Assembly: GCA_046297395.1 (NCBI GenBank)
Contig: JBKCNM010000016.1
Location: 1 to 26,107 of the forward strand
Reading direction: 5' to 3'
Origin: JBEICQ01 sp046297395
Lineage (GTDB): Bacteria > Bacteroidota > Bacteroidia > UBA4408
DNA length: 26,107 nt
Shown here in pieces: positions 16,701 through 23,090 of the stretch (within the stretch, counting starts at the first letter, position 1; each line of letters opens with the position of its first letter). A model generated the notes under the pieces. That model saw only the letters and a program-made list of their open reading frames with translations. It was not told where the DNA came from and did not search any database. A program made the translations under genes and the position numbers.

Positions 16701-17058
16701 TTCAGATTCGCTTTACACAGTTCTGCTAACTGTTCGGCTGAGTGAGGGTTGTGAAGACACCGCGAGCATTCGCATCAAACCGGAATTTCCACCAAAAGTA
16801 AATCCACCGAATGTGTTTACACCCGGCAACGGCGACAATGTAAACGATTTGTTTAAGATCAATCCTTCCGGAATCAAAAATTTTGAATGCATCATTTTTG
16901 ATCGCTGGGGCAGAGAGGTGTTTCGCTGGAATGATCCCACCCAGGGATGGGATGGAAAGAAAGGAGATTCGGGGGTTTACTATTATGTGTTGAATTATGA
17001 AGTGAAAGCCGATGGATCCAAAAAATCACTCAATGGCTTTGTCCAATTGCTGCGATAG
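13729..17058 (+). CDS. Large secreted surface protein: nidogen-like domain, Ig/PKD-like repeats, T9SS type B sorting domain
   Basis: A 1109-residue protein with an N-terminal signal peptide (MKRFHFVMLLLLQLG, likely cleaved just after MAQ). Residues ~117-310 form a nidogen-like (NIDO) domain: NLPFNFCFYGDTF, WINTNGNISF, APFWADVDLR and ISWLDNQSFTF are in the expected order. An Ig-like unit with GATYSWTGPNGFTSTS follows later. Two similar units (bases ~15470-15710 and ~15725-15975) each run from a cysteine (LCG/ICAG) through a T-W-S-G/N block to DKDT. A PKD-like unit (TYTWEIDNGFSG) precedes the C-terminal ~88 residues, where NVFTPGNGDNVNDLF, IFDRWGREVF, GWDGKKGDSGVYYYVL and NGFVQLL are the 'gliding-motility-associated' type B T9SS signal. 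It should be exported by the type IX system and fixed to the cell surface or released, probably as an adhesin. The ATG is preferred over the TTG at 13705 because it starts the signal peptide. The T9SS genes are not in the window. Confidence 0.88.
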   Translation: MKRFHFVMLLLLQLGVIKDMAQHKKTVPVSVNQISNYDALKASGQLEKLYPQFLPKTSPEKKANMQPAEPRFGIFKSNKNMLESSFWATSNVCASCFTPVDSLLDTIVQFTIGQPPEYRNDDGSTVQMNLPFNFCFYGDTFNTFWINTNGNISFNTSVGTYSASGFPDPDAVMIAPFWADVDLRNPQSGLVYMRRTAHYVIIKWDKVGYFNSLADKKNDFQLIISDGTDPIIPEGNNVRFCYADMQWTTGGASQGVNGFGGVPATVGANRGNGTDFIQFGRFDHPGSDYDGPATTTNPDGISWLDNQSFTFSTCFSNNVAPIVTGLGLCDTLTVCAGDTILINMGFLAPEVGQNTAITTTIDPPNSNVITVLSNTPGNNALLQLQIAGNLANQGYTVMDITGTDDGAPAANTIARLVVHVIEFNTAAAHLDADCDTANGSITLRGFPDSANFEYSIDGGTTFVTDTLFSGLSGGLYNCVIRIPGGCSFDTTIFVFQPSSFAPPPTNSGPVCIGSSANINVPTIPGATYSWTGPNGFTSTSQNPVIPNITAADTGLYCVTLVTNGCTGTPNCTRLGINVPQVSAGIDRNLCGNDTLNLLATFSGTSVGATWSGGQGTFSSPGTATTNYIPGPNESEGDTVFLIATSIENGTCQADKDTMRVFIQGFPVVNIAADQVHICAGGNAAFTATLAGTSTGGTWSNGNGVFTPGNTSLNGTYTPTQNEINTGQVLLIFTSNTTACGVDKDTLKVNINAVPTAVLSNNPILGVGQTKCSPNDSTLVLTLTGQSPWNVRVNTPNGPQTIPVSSSPYVINGNMLLAGTYSLDSINDANNCRRAYTNQTSVVKKINIGSKSFIKQAWCSLQNGRVWVSDSLNGNPGGPFKYVWKRALQNDTIGDSNDTLFNVGSGIYTVSITDSTNGCRRTDSDTIDFLIPFTAGLTADSLVGFVPFNVLFNNTTTLIDPSLPGITYTWEIDNGFSGNTQTPAEDFAYTFNSDSLYTVLLTVRLSEGCEDTASIRIKPEFPPKVNPPNVFTPGNGDNVNDLFKINPSGIKNFECIIFDRWGREVFRWNDPTQGWDGKKGDSGVYYYVLNYEVKADGSKKSLNGFVQLLR
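15470..15975 (+). repeat. Two tandem protein-level repeats inside the T9SS surface protein
   Basis: Two consecutive ~80-residue units share the plan hydrophobic strand, Cys, 'L.AT.(S/A)GTS.G.TWS.G.G.F..(P)G', 'Y.P...E...(G)', 'VFLIATS' or 'VLLIFTS', Cys, 'DKDT..V'. They differ at many positions and so are old duplications of an Ig-like fold, not recent copies. No long nucleotide-level identity is seen. Confidence 0.75.
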
Positions 17059-17074
17059 TTGCTGATTATATAAT

Positions 17075-17104
17075 GGGCAGGTCATTGGCTTGCCCTTGAT
17101 TCTT
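17075..17104 (+). terminator. Rho-independent terminator after the T9SS surface protein gene
   Basis: GGGCAGGTC (17075-17083) and GGCTTGCCC (17087-17095) form a nine-pair stem with two G-U pairs in plus-strand RNA and a three-base ATT loop, followed by TTGATTCTT. The G-U pairs would be C-A mismatches on the other strand, so it is directed forwards. It lies 16 bases after the stop codon. Confidence 0.65.
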
Positions 17105-17118
17105 ACAAGCTCCAAATA

Positions 17119-18384
17119 TTGAAAATTCCCAAGCCACCCTCCTCTCTTGTTTGGAATATGCTCTCATTTGCCCTCGTGGGGGTAACGGGCATTCTCATCA
17201 ACATCATGGTAGTGAGAGAAAAAGGCGAAGAGGTTTTTGGGGTTTTTAACCAAGTATATGCCATTTTTTTAATGTTGTCGCAACTTGCGGCAGGAGGCGT
17301 ACATCTCTCGGTGCAAAGATTTATTCCCTTGTATGCAAGGCGCGAAAAAACAAGAAGCCAGATTTTATTTTCTGCACTCGGGATTGGCTCCATGGTTTCA
17401 ATCATTGTTGTGTTTTTAGCCTGGCTGCTACATGATGCTGTTGGATTCTTACTCAAAAGCGATGCGGTAGAACAAGGTTACCTGTTTGCCATCCCGGGCT
17501 TGCTGTTTTTTACGCTCAATAAAATTCTCATTTCGTATCACAACGGACTTCAAAACTTCAGGATTTTTGCCATCCTCCAGTTCATGAGAATGGGTTTACT
17601 GTTTCTATTTGTTTTTCTTTTCCTACACTTCAGTAATGATTCTGCCATGTTATGCAGTTCCTTTTCGCTCACCGAAGGCACACTTTTTCTGGTGAGTGCT
17701 CTTTGCAGCATTCCCTTCATGAAGATTCCTGCAAGAGATGCTTCGATGCGACACTGGCTGGGCATCAATTTTCGTTACGGCAACAAAGCATTTGTGGGTA
17801 ACTTTCTGCTCGATATCAACACCAAAGCAGATGTGTTTATCCTGGGCATTTTCTTTGATGATGCCAGTGTGGGCATCTACAGTTTTGCATCCACTTTTGC
17901 GGAAGGATTCATGCAGCTGGCTGCAGTGCTTCGCAATATTTTTAATCCACTGCTTGCAAGGTTGCGTTTCATCAAAAAAACAAAAAAGGTTTCCATGATC
18001 ATCCGGAAATTCAGGCGCAGCACATTTATGCTTATCAATGGTGCCGCCTGCTTTGCCATTCTTGTTTTTCCATTTATTCTCAAGCTATTTTCCATAAAGG
18101 AAAACAACAATACCTACTGGCTGATCTTTTCCTTGCTTACCGGCTGTTATGCGCTCACCTCAGGCTATCAGGCCTTACTCATGATTTTTAATCAATATGG
18201 CAAACCCTCCCTGCAAACAAGGTTTGTGTTTTTTATCTTCCTGAGTAATGTATTGCTCAACCTGATAATAGTTCCCTATGCCGGCATTGCGGGTGCAGCC
18301 ATTGCCACTGCCTTGTCATTTTTTGTACAGGTAGGCATACAGCGTTATTTCATGCAGAAAGCCCTGCATCTTGTTGCTTTTTAG
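17119..18384 (+). CDS. Polysaccharide flippase-like membrane protein (Wzx/MVF superfamily)
   Basis: A 421-residue protein with about 12 membrane helices. Its start (SSLVWNMLSFALVGVTGILI), the loop VREKGEEVFGVFNQVYAIF and the later GNFLLDINTKADVFILGIFF, SVGIYSFASTF and VPYAGIAGAAIATALSFF blocks are typical of the oligosaccharide-flippase group of the MOP superfamily, which turns lipid-linked sugar units from the inner to the outer leaflet. The TTG at 17119 is the most upstream start giving a short basic head before helix 1; the first ATG (17158) would begin inside the helix, so the start is uncertain. The gene converges on the O-antigen-ligase-like gene with a 31-base gap. It lies after a terminator and so probably has its own promoter, though none was recognised. 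No glycosyltransferase genes adjoin it, so the substrate is unknown. Confidence 0.8.
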   Translation: MKIPKPPSSLVWNMLSFALVGVTGILINIMVVREKGEEVFGVFNQVYAIFLMLSQLAAGGVHLSVQRFIPLYARREKTRSQILFSALGIGSMVSIIVVFLAWLLHDAVGFLLKSDAVEQGYLFAIPGLLFFTLNKILISYHNGLQNFRIFAILQFMRMGLLFLFVFLFLHFSNDSAMLCSSFSLTEGTLFLVSALCSIPFMKIPARDASMRHWLGINFRYGNKAFVGNFLLDINTKADVFILGIFFDDASVGIYSFASTFAEGFMQLAAVLRNIFNPLLARLRFIKKTKKVSMIIRKFRRSTFMLINGAACFAILVFPFILKLFSIKENNNTYWLIFSLLTGCYALTSGYQALLMIFNQYGKPSLQTRFVFFIFLSNVLLNLIIVPYAGIAGAAIATALSFFVQVGIQRYFMQKALHLVAF

Positions 18385-18415
18385 TTTCAGGTTTGTCAAA
18401 TGAGAAGGGAGTGGA

Positions 18416-19675
18416 TTACACTTCTTCTTCCTCCAATTTCAATGGAATCAATGAGAAGAGAAGAGCAGAGAAAATACTTCCTGCTTGTACCTCCAGCATG
18501 GACTCAAAAAGATAGTTACCTGCTACAGAGAGAATCAGTAATACCAAAACCCATTGTGTTCTTAAAATGGCCTTGTACACTCCCAAAAAAAATAATGCAA
18601 GCAAGATCAATGATCCGGGCAAGCCAATGCTGAGCTGGGTTTCCAGAAACTGGTTGTGACAGTTCAGCTGCTTTTCAAGCGCACCACTCATCCCGTGTGC
18701 CCGATATGAAGCAAGCAAAGCATCCCTTGAATCACCATTGCCGGTACCAACCCAAAAATGATTGCCAATCAATTCCATCGAACGCGCCCAGATGAGTGTT
18801 CGTACATCAACCGAAGAAACCGTTGAACCTGAAATGGGCTTGTGCTCCGACAAGCCGGCAACTTCCAGAAACTGATTCCTTACCTTAAGTCCGATGGGAG
18901 TAAGCTGAGAGATGCTACCCAACAATAAAAGCAAACTTGCAAAAAACAAGATTTGCTTTTTAAAATCTCTGAAATAGCGGATAAAAAAAAGGCCAATACT
19001 ACCCGTATAAAAAATGATTCCTGCTCTTGAAAGCAATTGAAGCTGAAAAAGAGAGAGTATGAACAGAAGAAAATAAATTTTGTAATCGAGCTTGATGTGT
19101 TTTCTTCTGATGGCATCCAGTAAAAATAAAACTGCCGCAAGGTTATATAGCGACAGGTAAGAATGATGAATAAAAGGACAGAAGTATGAAGTAAAAAACA
19201 AATTGTATCCTATGGGTGAAGGGGCAGCGGTTCCTTGCGAAATTTGGTATAGCTCTAACAGATAATGATAAACAGCCATGCTTTCGCAAAAAGTCATCAT
19301 CAGCGTTAAACCGGCAAGCAAATAAATAAAGGCTTTGGAAAAATCAAATCGCTCTCTATTGGTAAAAAGGGCAATGGGTATGCAAAGAAGGGAGAGCTTG
19401 GTTTCGAGATCCTGAACAGACCTGATTTTATTATCAGAATAGCATATGGAAAGCAAGTACAGACAAAACAATAAGATTAGACAAACAGCACTTGCTGTGA
19501 TTTTTTTTACGCGGAAAAACCGGGAATCAACTTGTTTGAATCCCTGAATAAGTGAAAGAAGAATAAGCAAAGGGATAGGTTTCTGCCACAAGGGCAAAAA
19601 GAAAAACACTGCCAGCAGCGGCTGGGCTACAATCGCTTCGAGATGGTGCTTTAAAGTGGACTTGAACCTGTGCAA
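18416..19675 (-). CDS. O-antigen ligase/polymerase-like membrane protein (Wzy_C/WaaL family)
   Basis: A 419-residue polytopic protein with about ten to twelve hydrophobic segments, a larger loop at about residues 240-340, and the family's hallmark LNCHNQFLETQLSIGLPG with His340. A downstream FESMLEVQAG fits Bacteroidota members. Members of this family join surface glycan chains to lipid A core (WaaL), polymerise O-antigen units (Wzy), or glycosylate proteins; sequence alone cannot decide. The C-terminus is short and acidic (EEEEV). The lipoprotein gene upstream ends 13 bases before this start, so the two are likely cotranscribed. It faces the flippase gene tail to tail, a natural functional pair, but the two are not in one operon. 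Confidence 0.82.
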   Translation of the reverse strand: MHRFKSTLKHHLEAIVAQPLLAVFFFLPLWQKPIPLLILLSLIQGFKQVDSRFFRVKKITASAVCLILLFCLYLLSICYSDNKIRSVQDLETKLSLLCIPIALFTNRERFDFSKAFIYLLAGLTLMMTFCESMAVYHYLLELYQISQGTAAPSPIGYNLFFTSYFCPFIHHSYLSLYNLAAVLFLLDAIRRKHIKLDYKIYFLLFILSLFQLQLLSRAGIIFYTGSIGLFFIRYFRDFKKQILFFASLLLLLGSISQLTPIGLKVRNQFLEVAGLSEHKPISGSTVSSVDVRTLIWARSMELIGNHFWVGTGNGDSRDALLASYRAHGMSGALEKQLNCHNQFLETQLSIGLPGSLILLALFFLGVYKAILRTQWVLVLLILSVAGNYLFESMLEVQAGSIFSALLFSLIPLKLEEEEV

Positions 19676-19688
19676 CAGGGACAGTTAT

Positions 19689-20474
19689 TTACTGCTTTAG
19701 CTGAAAGAAAACACTGCCTTTTGCGGTGCTTATACCGGGCTCAACAATTACGGGAGAATTGCTTCCGATGATGGTTGAAGTTTTGTCGGAACTGAGTCCG
19801 TCCAGTTTCATTTCCATTTTTATTTCCTTGTTCCGGAGTTTAATCAGGTGCCAAACTTCAAGAGACTCATTCAAGGCATAGCTTCTGTCAGTTTCCAAAA
19901 TATTTGTTTCGGTGGGAGCAGTACCGATTGTGGTAGAGGTTTCTGTACTGGTTTTTGCACTTAGAACAGACAATACAAGATTTTCCTTGTTTTTAAAATC
20001 ACCGGATTTGCCGGCAAAATACCATTTGCCGTTTTTGAGTAAAGTTTCCTTCACTGTATATTTTTGGGTTTGAATAGTGCCATTTACACGAACAGGATGA
20101 ATCTGCTCGTAACTGTAAGTGTAATTGTAGGTAAAATTGCCTTCTTTATCAAAGCTGAAGGCGTGGGCATCAACAGTTCCGGTAATGGGGTGGCTAAAGG
20201 TGGTGTCGACGGGAAACTTTAAATTGAAATTTTCTGTTCCCGTGATGCTGAACTCCGTACTGCCAAGATTGAATTCCCGGGTTTCAGTAGCACCATTGGA
20301 GATAACATTGCTATAGAGGATATTGGTGTTGTTGTTGATTACCTTCCATTCTCCGCTCAAACGAACCTTTCTGGAACGAAATGAGAGCAATGGGTCTTCC
20401 GGGCCTTTTCTGCAAGCCGATAAAATGAAGGCGGCACAAACTGAAAGCATCAGGACAAATGATGAAAACTTCAT
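19689..20474 (-). CDS. Lipoprotein of unknown function, diverged paralogue of the next lipoprotein
   Basis: A 261-residue predicted lipoprotein. The N-terminus has a basic residue, a hydrophobic core and the lipobox LSAC (Cys21), followed by RKGPEDP. The mature part starts RLSGEWKVI, similar to the L-x-G-x-W-x-L opening of lipocalin-like Bacteroidota lipoproteins, and consists mostly of short polar beta-type stretches. It shares an order of elements with the 20597-21394 protein: GEWKV/GTWKL, FDKEGNFTYNYT/FDRGEDAFTAKVT, YTVKET/YAVTET, GKSGDFKN/GSTGDIEKN, EVWHLIKL/SIWTVKSM. I cannot assign a function. Upstream it is cut off from the paralogue by a strong terminator; TATTTTAG (20496-20503) could be a weak -7 element. 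Downstream it runs 13 bases into the O-antigen-ligase-like gene. Confidence 0.8.
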   Translation of the reverse strand: MKFSSFVLMLSVCAAFILSACRKGPEDPLLSFRSRKVRLSGEWKVINNNTNILYSNVISNGATETREFNLGSTEFSITGTENFNLKFPVDTTFSHPITGTVDAHAFSFDKEGNFTYNYTYSYEQIHPVRVNGTIQTQKYTVKETLLKNGKWYFAGKSGDFKNKENLVLSVLSAKTSTETSTTIGTAPTETNILETDRSYALNESLEVWHLIKLRNKEIKMEMKLDGLSSDKTSTIIGSNSPVIVEPGISTAKGSVFFQLKQ

Positions 20475-20549
20475 GTAAAATTCGTTTAAGAGCTGCTAAA
20501 ATAGGGAATTAGGATGAAAAAAGAGATTTTTATCATAAATACGAATACA

Positions 20550-20577
20550 AAAAAAGCCGCCCAAGGGCGGCTTTTTC
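20550..20577 (-). terminator. Strong rho-independent terminator, nearly bidirectional
   Basis: GCCGCCC (20556-20562) and GGGCGGC (20565-20571) form a GC-rich stem flanked by A and T runs (AAAAAGCC ... GGCTTTTT). On the minus strand it is followed by seven T, ending the transcript of the lipoprotein gene at 20597. On the plus strand the T run has five bases. It separates the two paralogous lipoprotein genes. Confidence 0.88.
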
Positions 20578-20596
20578 ATGGGAAGGATTCCCGAAA

Positions 20597-21394
20597 TTAA
20601 TCTTGCTTGTAGGTTATTTCACCGGTATTCGTGTACGAGTATGGATTTGAACCAGTTCTTGAATATGAACTGGAGTAGTCAACTACCATTTCGCTTGAAC
20701 TCATGGATTTTACAGTCCAAATCGAAGAATTGCTGCCGGCAGAGTAAGTTTTTGTGGAGTTTACTGTTTTTGTAACATCAGCCGCTCTGCAACCACCATT
20801 GAAATCATAAGTGTATAGGGTAGTTGTAACATCAGCTCCCGCGGTAGTTTTGTAAGTCCACTTGGTAGTTTCTACATCATCTGATTTGGTATACTCAAGA
20901 GTCATACGGGAATTTTTCTCGATGTCTCCGGTTGAACCCAGAATAGTGAATTTACCGGTGGTGGTAGAGGTTGTAGTTTCTGTTTCTGTCACAGCATAAT
21001 TTGCTGAAGTACTAAAATCACATGAAGATGATGTGAAATAGGTATCTTGGTAGGAAGAAACATTTGTAGCAGTCACTTTTGCTGTGAATGCATCTTCTCC
21101 TCTGTCAAAAGTATACTCCTCTGTATAAGGATTGGTTGAAGTTGCCGGATTACCTGCACTTGGAGTAGGTACAATTGTGGTTGTTATTTTTCTGGTGGCA
21201 CCATCTAAAACCGCATTGATGGTAGTAGTGCTGGTGGTTGTGTTGTAAGTGTTTGTTTCCGTTGACTGCAAGGTGCCGGAAGAAAGCTTCCAGGTTCCAT
21301 CAAGCCTCTTGGAGGTGATGTCTCCCTTTTTACAACTGGTGATGGCAAGTGCGAGAACTGCAAAAGCCATGGTGCTGTTGAGCAAATTTTTCAT
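20597..21394 (-). CDS. Thr/Ser-rich lipoprotein of unknown function
   Basis: A 265-residue predicted lipoprotein. The signal sequence ends in the lipobox ITSC (Cys21), followed by KKGDITSKRLDGTWKL, so lipid anchoring and a lipocalin-like beginning are likely. The rest is strongly biased to Thr, Ser and Tyr, with runs such as TYNTTTSTTTINA and ETETTTSTTT, and has only two further Cys residues (SSSCDFS and NGGCRAAD), which might form a disulphide. It ends in TNTGEITYKQD. Order and spacing of motifs match the 19689-20474 protein, so the two are probably an old tandem duplication, with this copy more threonine-rich. Expression: the clearest promoter of the window lies directly upstream and a strong terminator downstream, so it is a one-gene transcript. 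Function is unknown. Confidence 0.82.
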   Translation of the reverse strand: MKNLLNSTMAFAVLALAITSCKKGDITSKRLDGTWKLSSGTLQSTETNTYNTTTSTTTINAVLDGATRKITTTIVPTPSAGNPATSTNPYTEEYTFDRGEDAFTAKVTATNVSSYQDTYFTSSSCDFSTSANYAVTETETTTSTTTGKFTILGSTGDIEKNSRMTLEYTKSDDVETTKWTYKTTAGADVTTTLYTYDFNGGCRAADVTKTVNSTKTYSAGSNSSIWTVKSMSSSEMVVDYSSSYSRTGSNPYSYTNTGEITYKQD

Positions 21395-21410
21395 GTGTGT
21401 GATTTTTTGT

Positions 21411-21448
21411 TTGGGCGCAAAAGTAAATAAATTATGAGTTCATACAAA
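21411..21448 (-). promoter_or_regulatory. Bacteroidota-type promoter (TTTG-N19-TACTTTTG) of the Thr/Ser-rich lipoprotein
   Basis: On the minus strand TTTG (21445-21448) is followed after 19 bases by TACTTTTG (21418-21425), an exact match to the Bacteroidota -33/-7 consensus. Transcription should start near 21411, leaving a 5' leader of about 17 bases before the ATG at 21394. Confidence 0.75.
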
Positions 21449-21482
21449 AAAGACCTAATGGTGATTAAAATGTGATTTGGGT

Positions 21483-22406
21483 TTAGAAATAAAGATTCAG
21501 TAGTAACTGACCACCGCTGTTATCGGTATCTATACCCAGATAGGTGCCCCCGGATTTCGTAATCTGTCGCTGCCGGGTACTTCCACCCACATTGTCCCAG
21601 TATTCATTACGCACAAATCCATCATTTCCTATTTTGTAGGTAATTCCCCAACCCAGCTCAATGCCGAGGGAAATTTTGGGCAAGATAAAATATTCAATCC
21701 CTCCGAAAGCCCTGGCGCCTAAGCCAACAACAGAACCATCTTTGGTGGCACCCGGTCTGTTGCTTTTTAAAGAAGAGGCAAACCCTGTGGCAGAAGGCTG
21801 GTCGAAATCGGTGGTATATACACTTGTTTGGGTGTTTGTAAAGGCATTCCCATAAGTATATTCCACGGAAGATGAAGCAAAACTCAATACGGCTTCCGCA
21901 CCGTAATACCCTTGTAACCGCGTTTTTCCACGGCGTTTTTCAAAACCTCCGGAGAGGGTAATATTTGTTCCTCTCACCCTTTTGCTGTCGGTGGTGTAGA
22001 GCGTATCTGCGGCAGTTTGGGCATTGTCTATCACTGTATTCCGGTATGTTTGAGAAAGGGTTCCCACCCTGGCCCTGAAACGGTATGCCTCTTCCGGTGT
22101 TTTAAAATACTTGGCCGTAATGGTCATGGGAAAATTGGCGGGAAAGGCGGCTGTTGGTGCTGTAGAACCTGTTCCGGAAAGCAGCTTGCCCAAGTATTCT
22201 AAGAAAGGTGTTGCATCAACCGTGAGCCCACAATCTTTTGCTTCGGGCAAATAAGGTTCTCCCTTTTTGGAAATCAATTGCGGATTTGGCAAAACGCCCT
22301 GTGCCTTGGGATTGGGATTCAGCTTTTTTGACCCTGGGGGCTGGGCTTTGGAGATGCCGGCTATCAGAAGCAGAAAAAAAAGGGAGCGCAGAAATTTCAT
22401 AAGCAT
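21483..22406 (-). CDS. Predicted outer-membrane beta-barrel protein of unknown function
   Basis: A 307-residue protein with a signal peptide (KFLRSLFFLLLIAGISKAQ, cleavage near AQ). Amphipathic beta-strand-like stretches follow from about residue 130 (NITLSGGFEKRR, LQGYYGAEAVLSF, ARAFGGIEYFILPKISLGIE, LGWGITYKIG), and the last strand ends in LLLNLYF, a terminal aromatic as recognised by the BAM complex. This suggests a small (8-10 strand) barrel. The segment before it (about 55-125) is not membrane-like and includes ITAKYFKTPEEAYRFRARVG. The second ATG (22400, MKFLRS) is an equally likely start. Only 36 bases separate it from pcm, so it may be the last gene of the aroB operon. No family was recognised. 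Confidence 0.7.
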   Translation of the reverse strand: MLMKFLRSLFFLLLIAGISKAQPPGSKKLNPNPKAQGVLPNPQLISKKGEPYLPEAKDCGLTVDATPFLEYLGKLLSGTGSTAPTAAFPANFPMTITAKYFKTPEEAYRFRARVGTLSQTYRNTVIDNAQTAADTLYTTDSKRVRGTNITLSGGFEKRRGKTRLQGYYGAEAVLSFASSSVEYTYGNAFTNTQTSVYTTDFDQPSATGFASSLKSNRPGATKDGSVVGLGARAFGGIEYFILPKISLGIELGWGITYKIGNDGFVRNEYWDNVGGSTRQRQITKSGGTYLGIDTDNSGGQLLLNLYF

Positions 22407-22442
22407 GGTTAACGACAGGAAGTGTGGTGTTATTGTGTTGTA

Positions 22443-23087
22443 TCAGTTTTGTTTTTGCTGTAAAAGAGGAACAAACTTACAATCTCCAAAGGTATGGGTA
22501 ATGAATTCCCCGGAAGTGGTTCTGGTGATTTTTGTCATTTCCTGTTTCTCGGCACCTACCGGAATTACCAGGATGCCCCCGGGCGCAAGTTGATTCAGCA
22601 ATTCCTGAGGAACATAAGGTGCGCCTGCTGTGACAAGAATTTTTTGAAAGGGAGCGAAGCCCGGTAAACCCTTGTAGCCATCGGCAAAAAACAATTTGGG
22701 ATTATATCCCAGTGTAGGAAGAATCCGACGGGTTCTGTCGAATAGTGATTTTTGTCTTTCAATGCTGTATACGCGGCAACCCATGGCACAGAGGATGCTT
22801 GTTTGATAACCACTGCCGGTACCAACTTCCAGCACTTTTTCACCTTTTTCGGGGGCAAGCAACTGGGTTTGCAGTGCCACGGTGGAAGGCTGAGAGATGG
22901 TTTGCCCGGCACCAATGGGAAAAGCCTGGTCGCGGTAGGCAAACTCTATAAATGCATTGTCTAAAAAAACATGTCGGGGTACTTTGCCCATGGCCTCCAA
23001 TACTCCCTCATGCTGTATTCCTTTGCTACGCAATTCATCAATCATCTTATTACGCAGCCCTTTGGTTCTGAATGAATCTTCTGTCAT
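22443..23087 (-). CDS. pcm: Protein-L-isoaspartate (D-aspartate) O-methyltransferase
   Basis: A 214-residue SAM-dependent methyltransferase that repairs aged proteins by methylating isoaspartyl residues. The pcm signatures are in place: MGKVPRHVFLDN and AYRDQAFPIGAGQTISQPS early (the GQTISQP block), then the SAM-binding VLEVGTGSGYQTSIL, SIERQ as the acidic end of strand 2, and VTAGAPYVPQELLNQLAPGG near the C-terminus. Length equals the family's usual 200-220. It starts three bases after the aroA stop, so translation is likely coupled. A repair enzyme in a shikimate operon has no obvious metabolic reason; cotranscription may be coincidental. Confidence 0.95.
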   Translation of the reverse strand: MTEDSFRTKGLRNKMIDELRSKGIQHEGVLEAMGKVPRHVFLDNAFIEFAYRDQAFPIGAGQTISQPSTVALQTQLLAPEKGEKVLEVGTGSGYQTSILCAMGCRVYSIERQKSLFDRTRRILPTLGYNPKLFFADGYKGLPGFAPFQKILVTAGAPYVPQELLNQLAPGGILVIPVGAEKQEMTKITRTTSGEFITHTFGDCKFVPLLQQKQN

Positions 23088-23090
23088 GTT

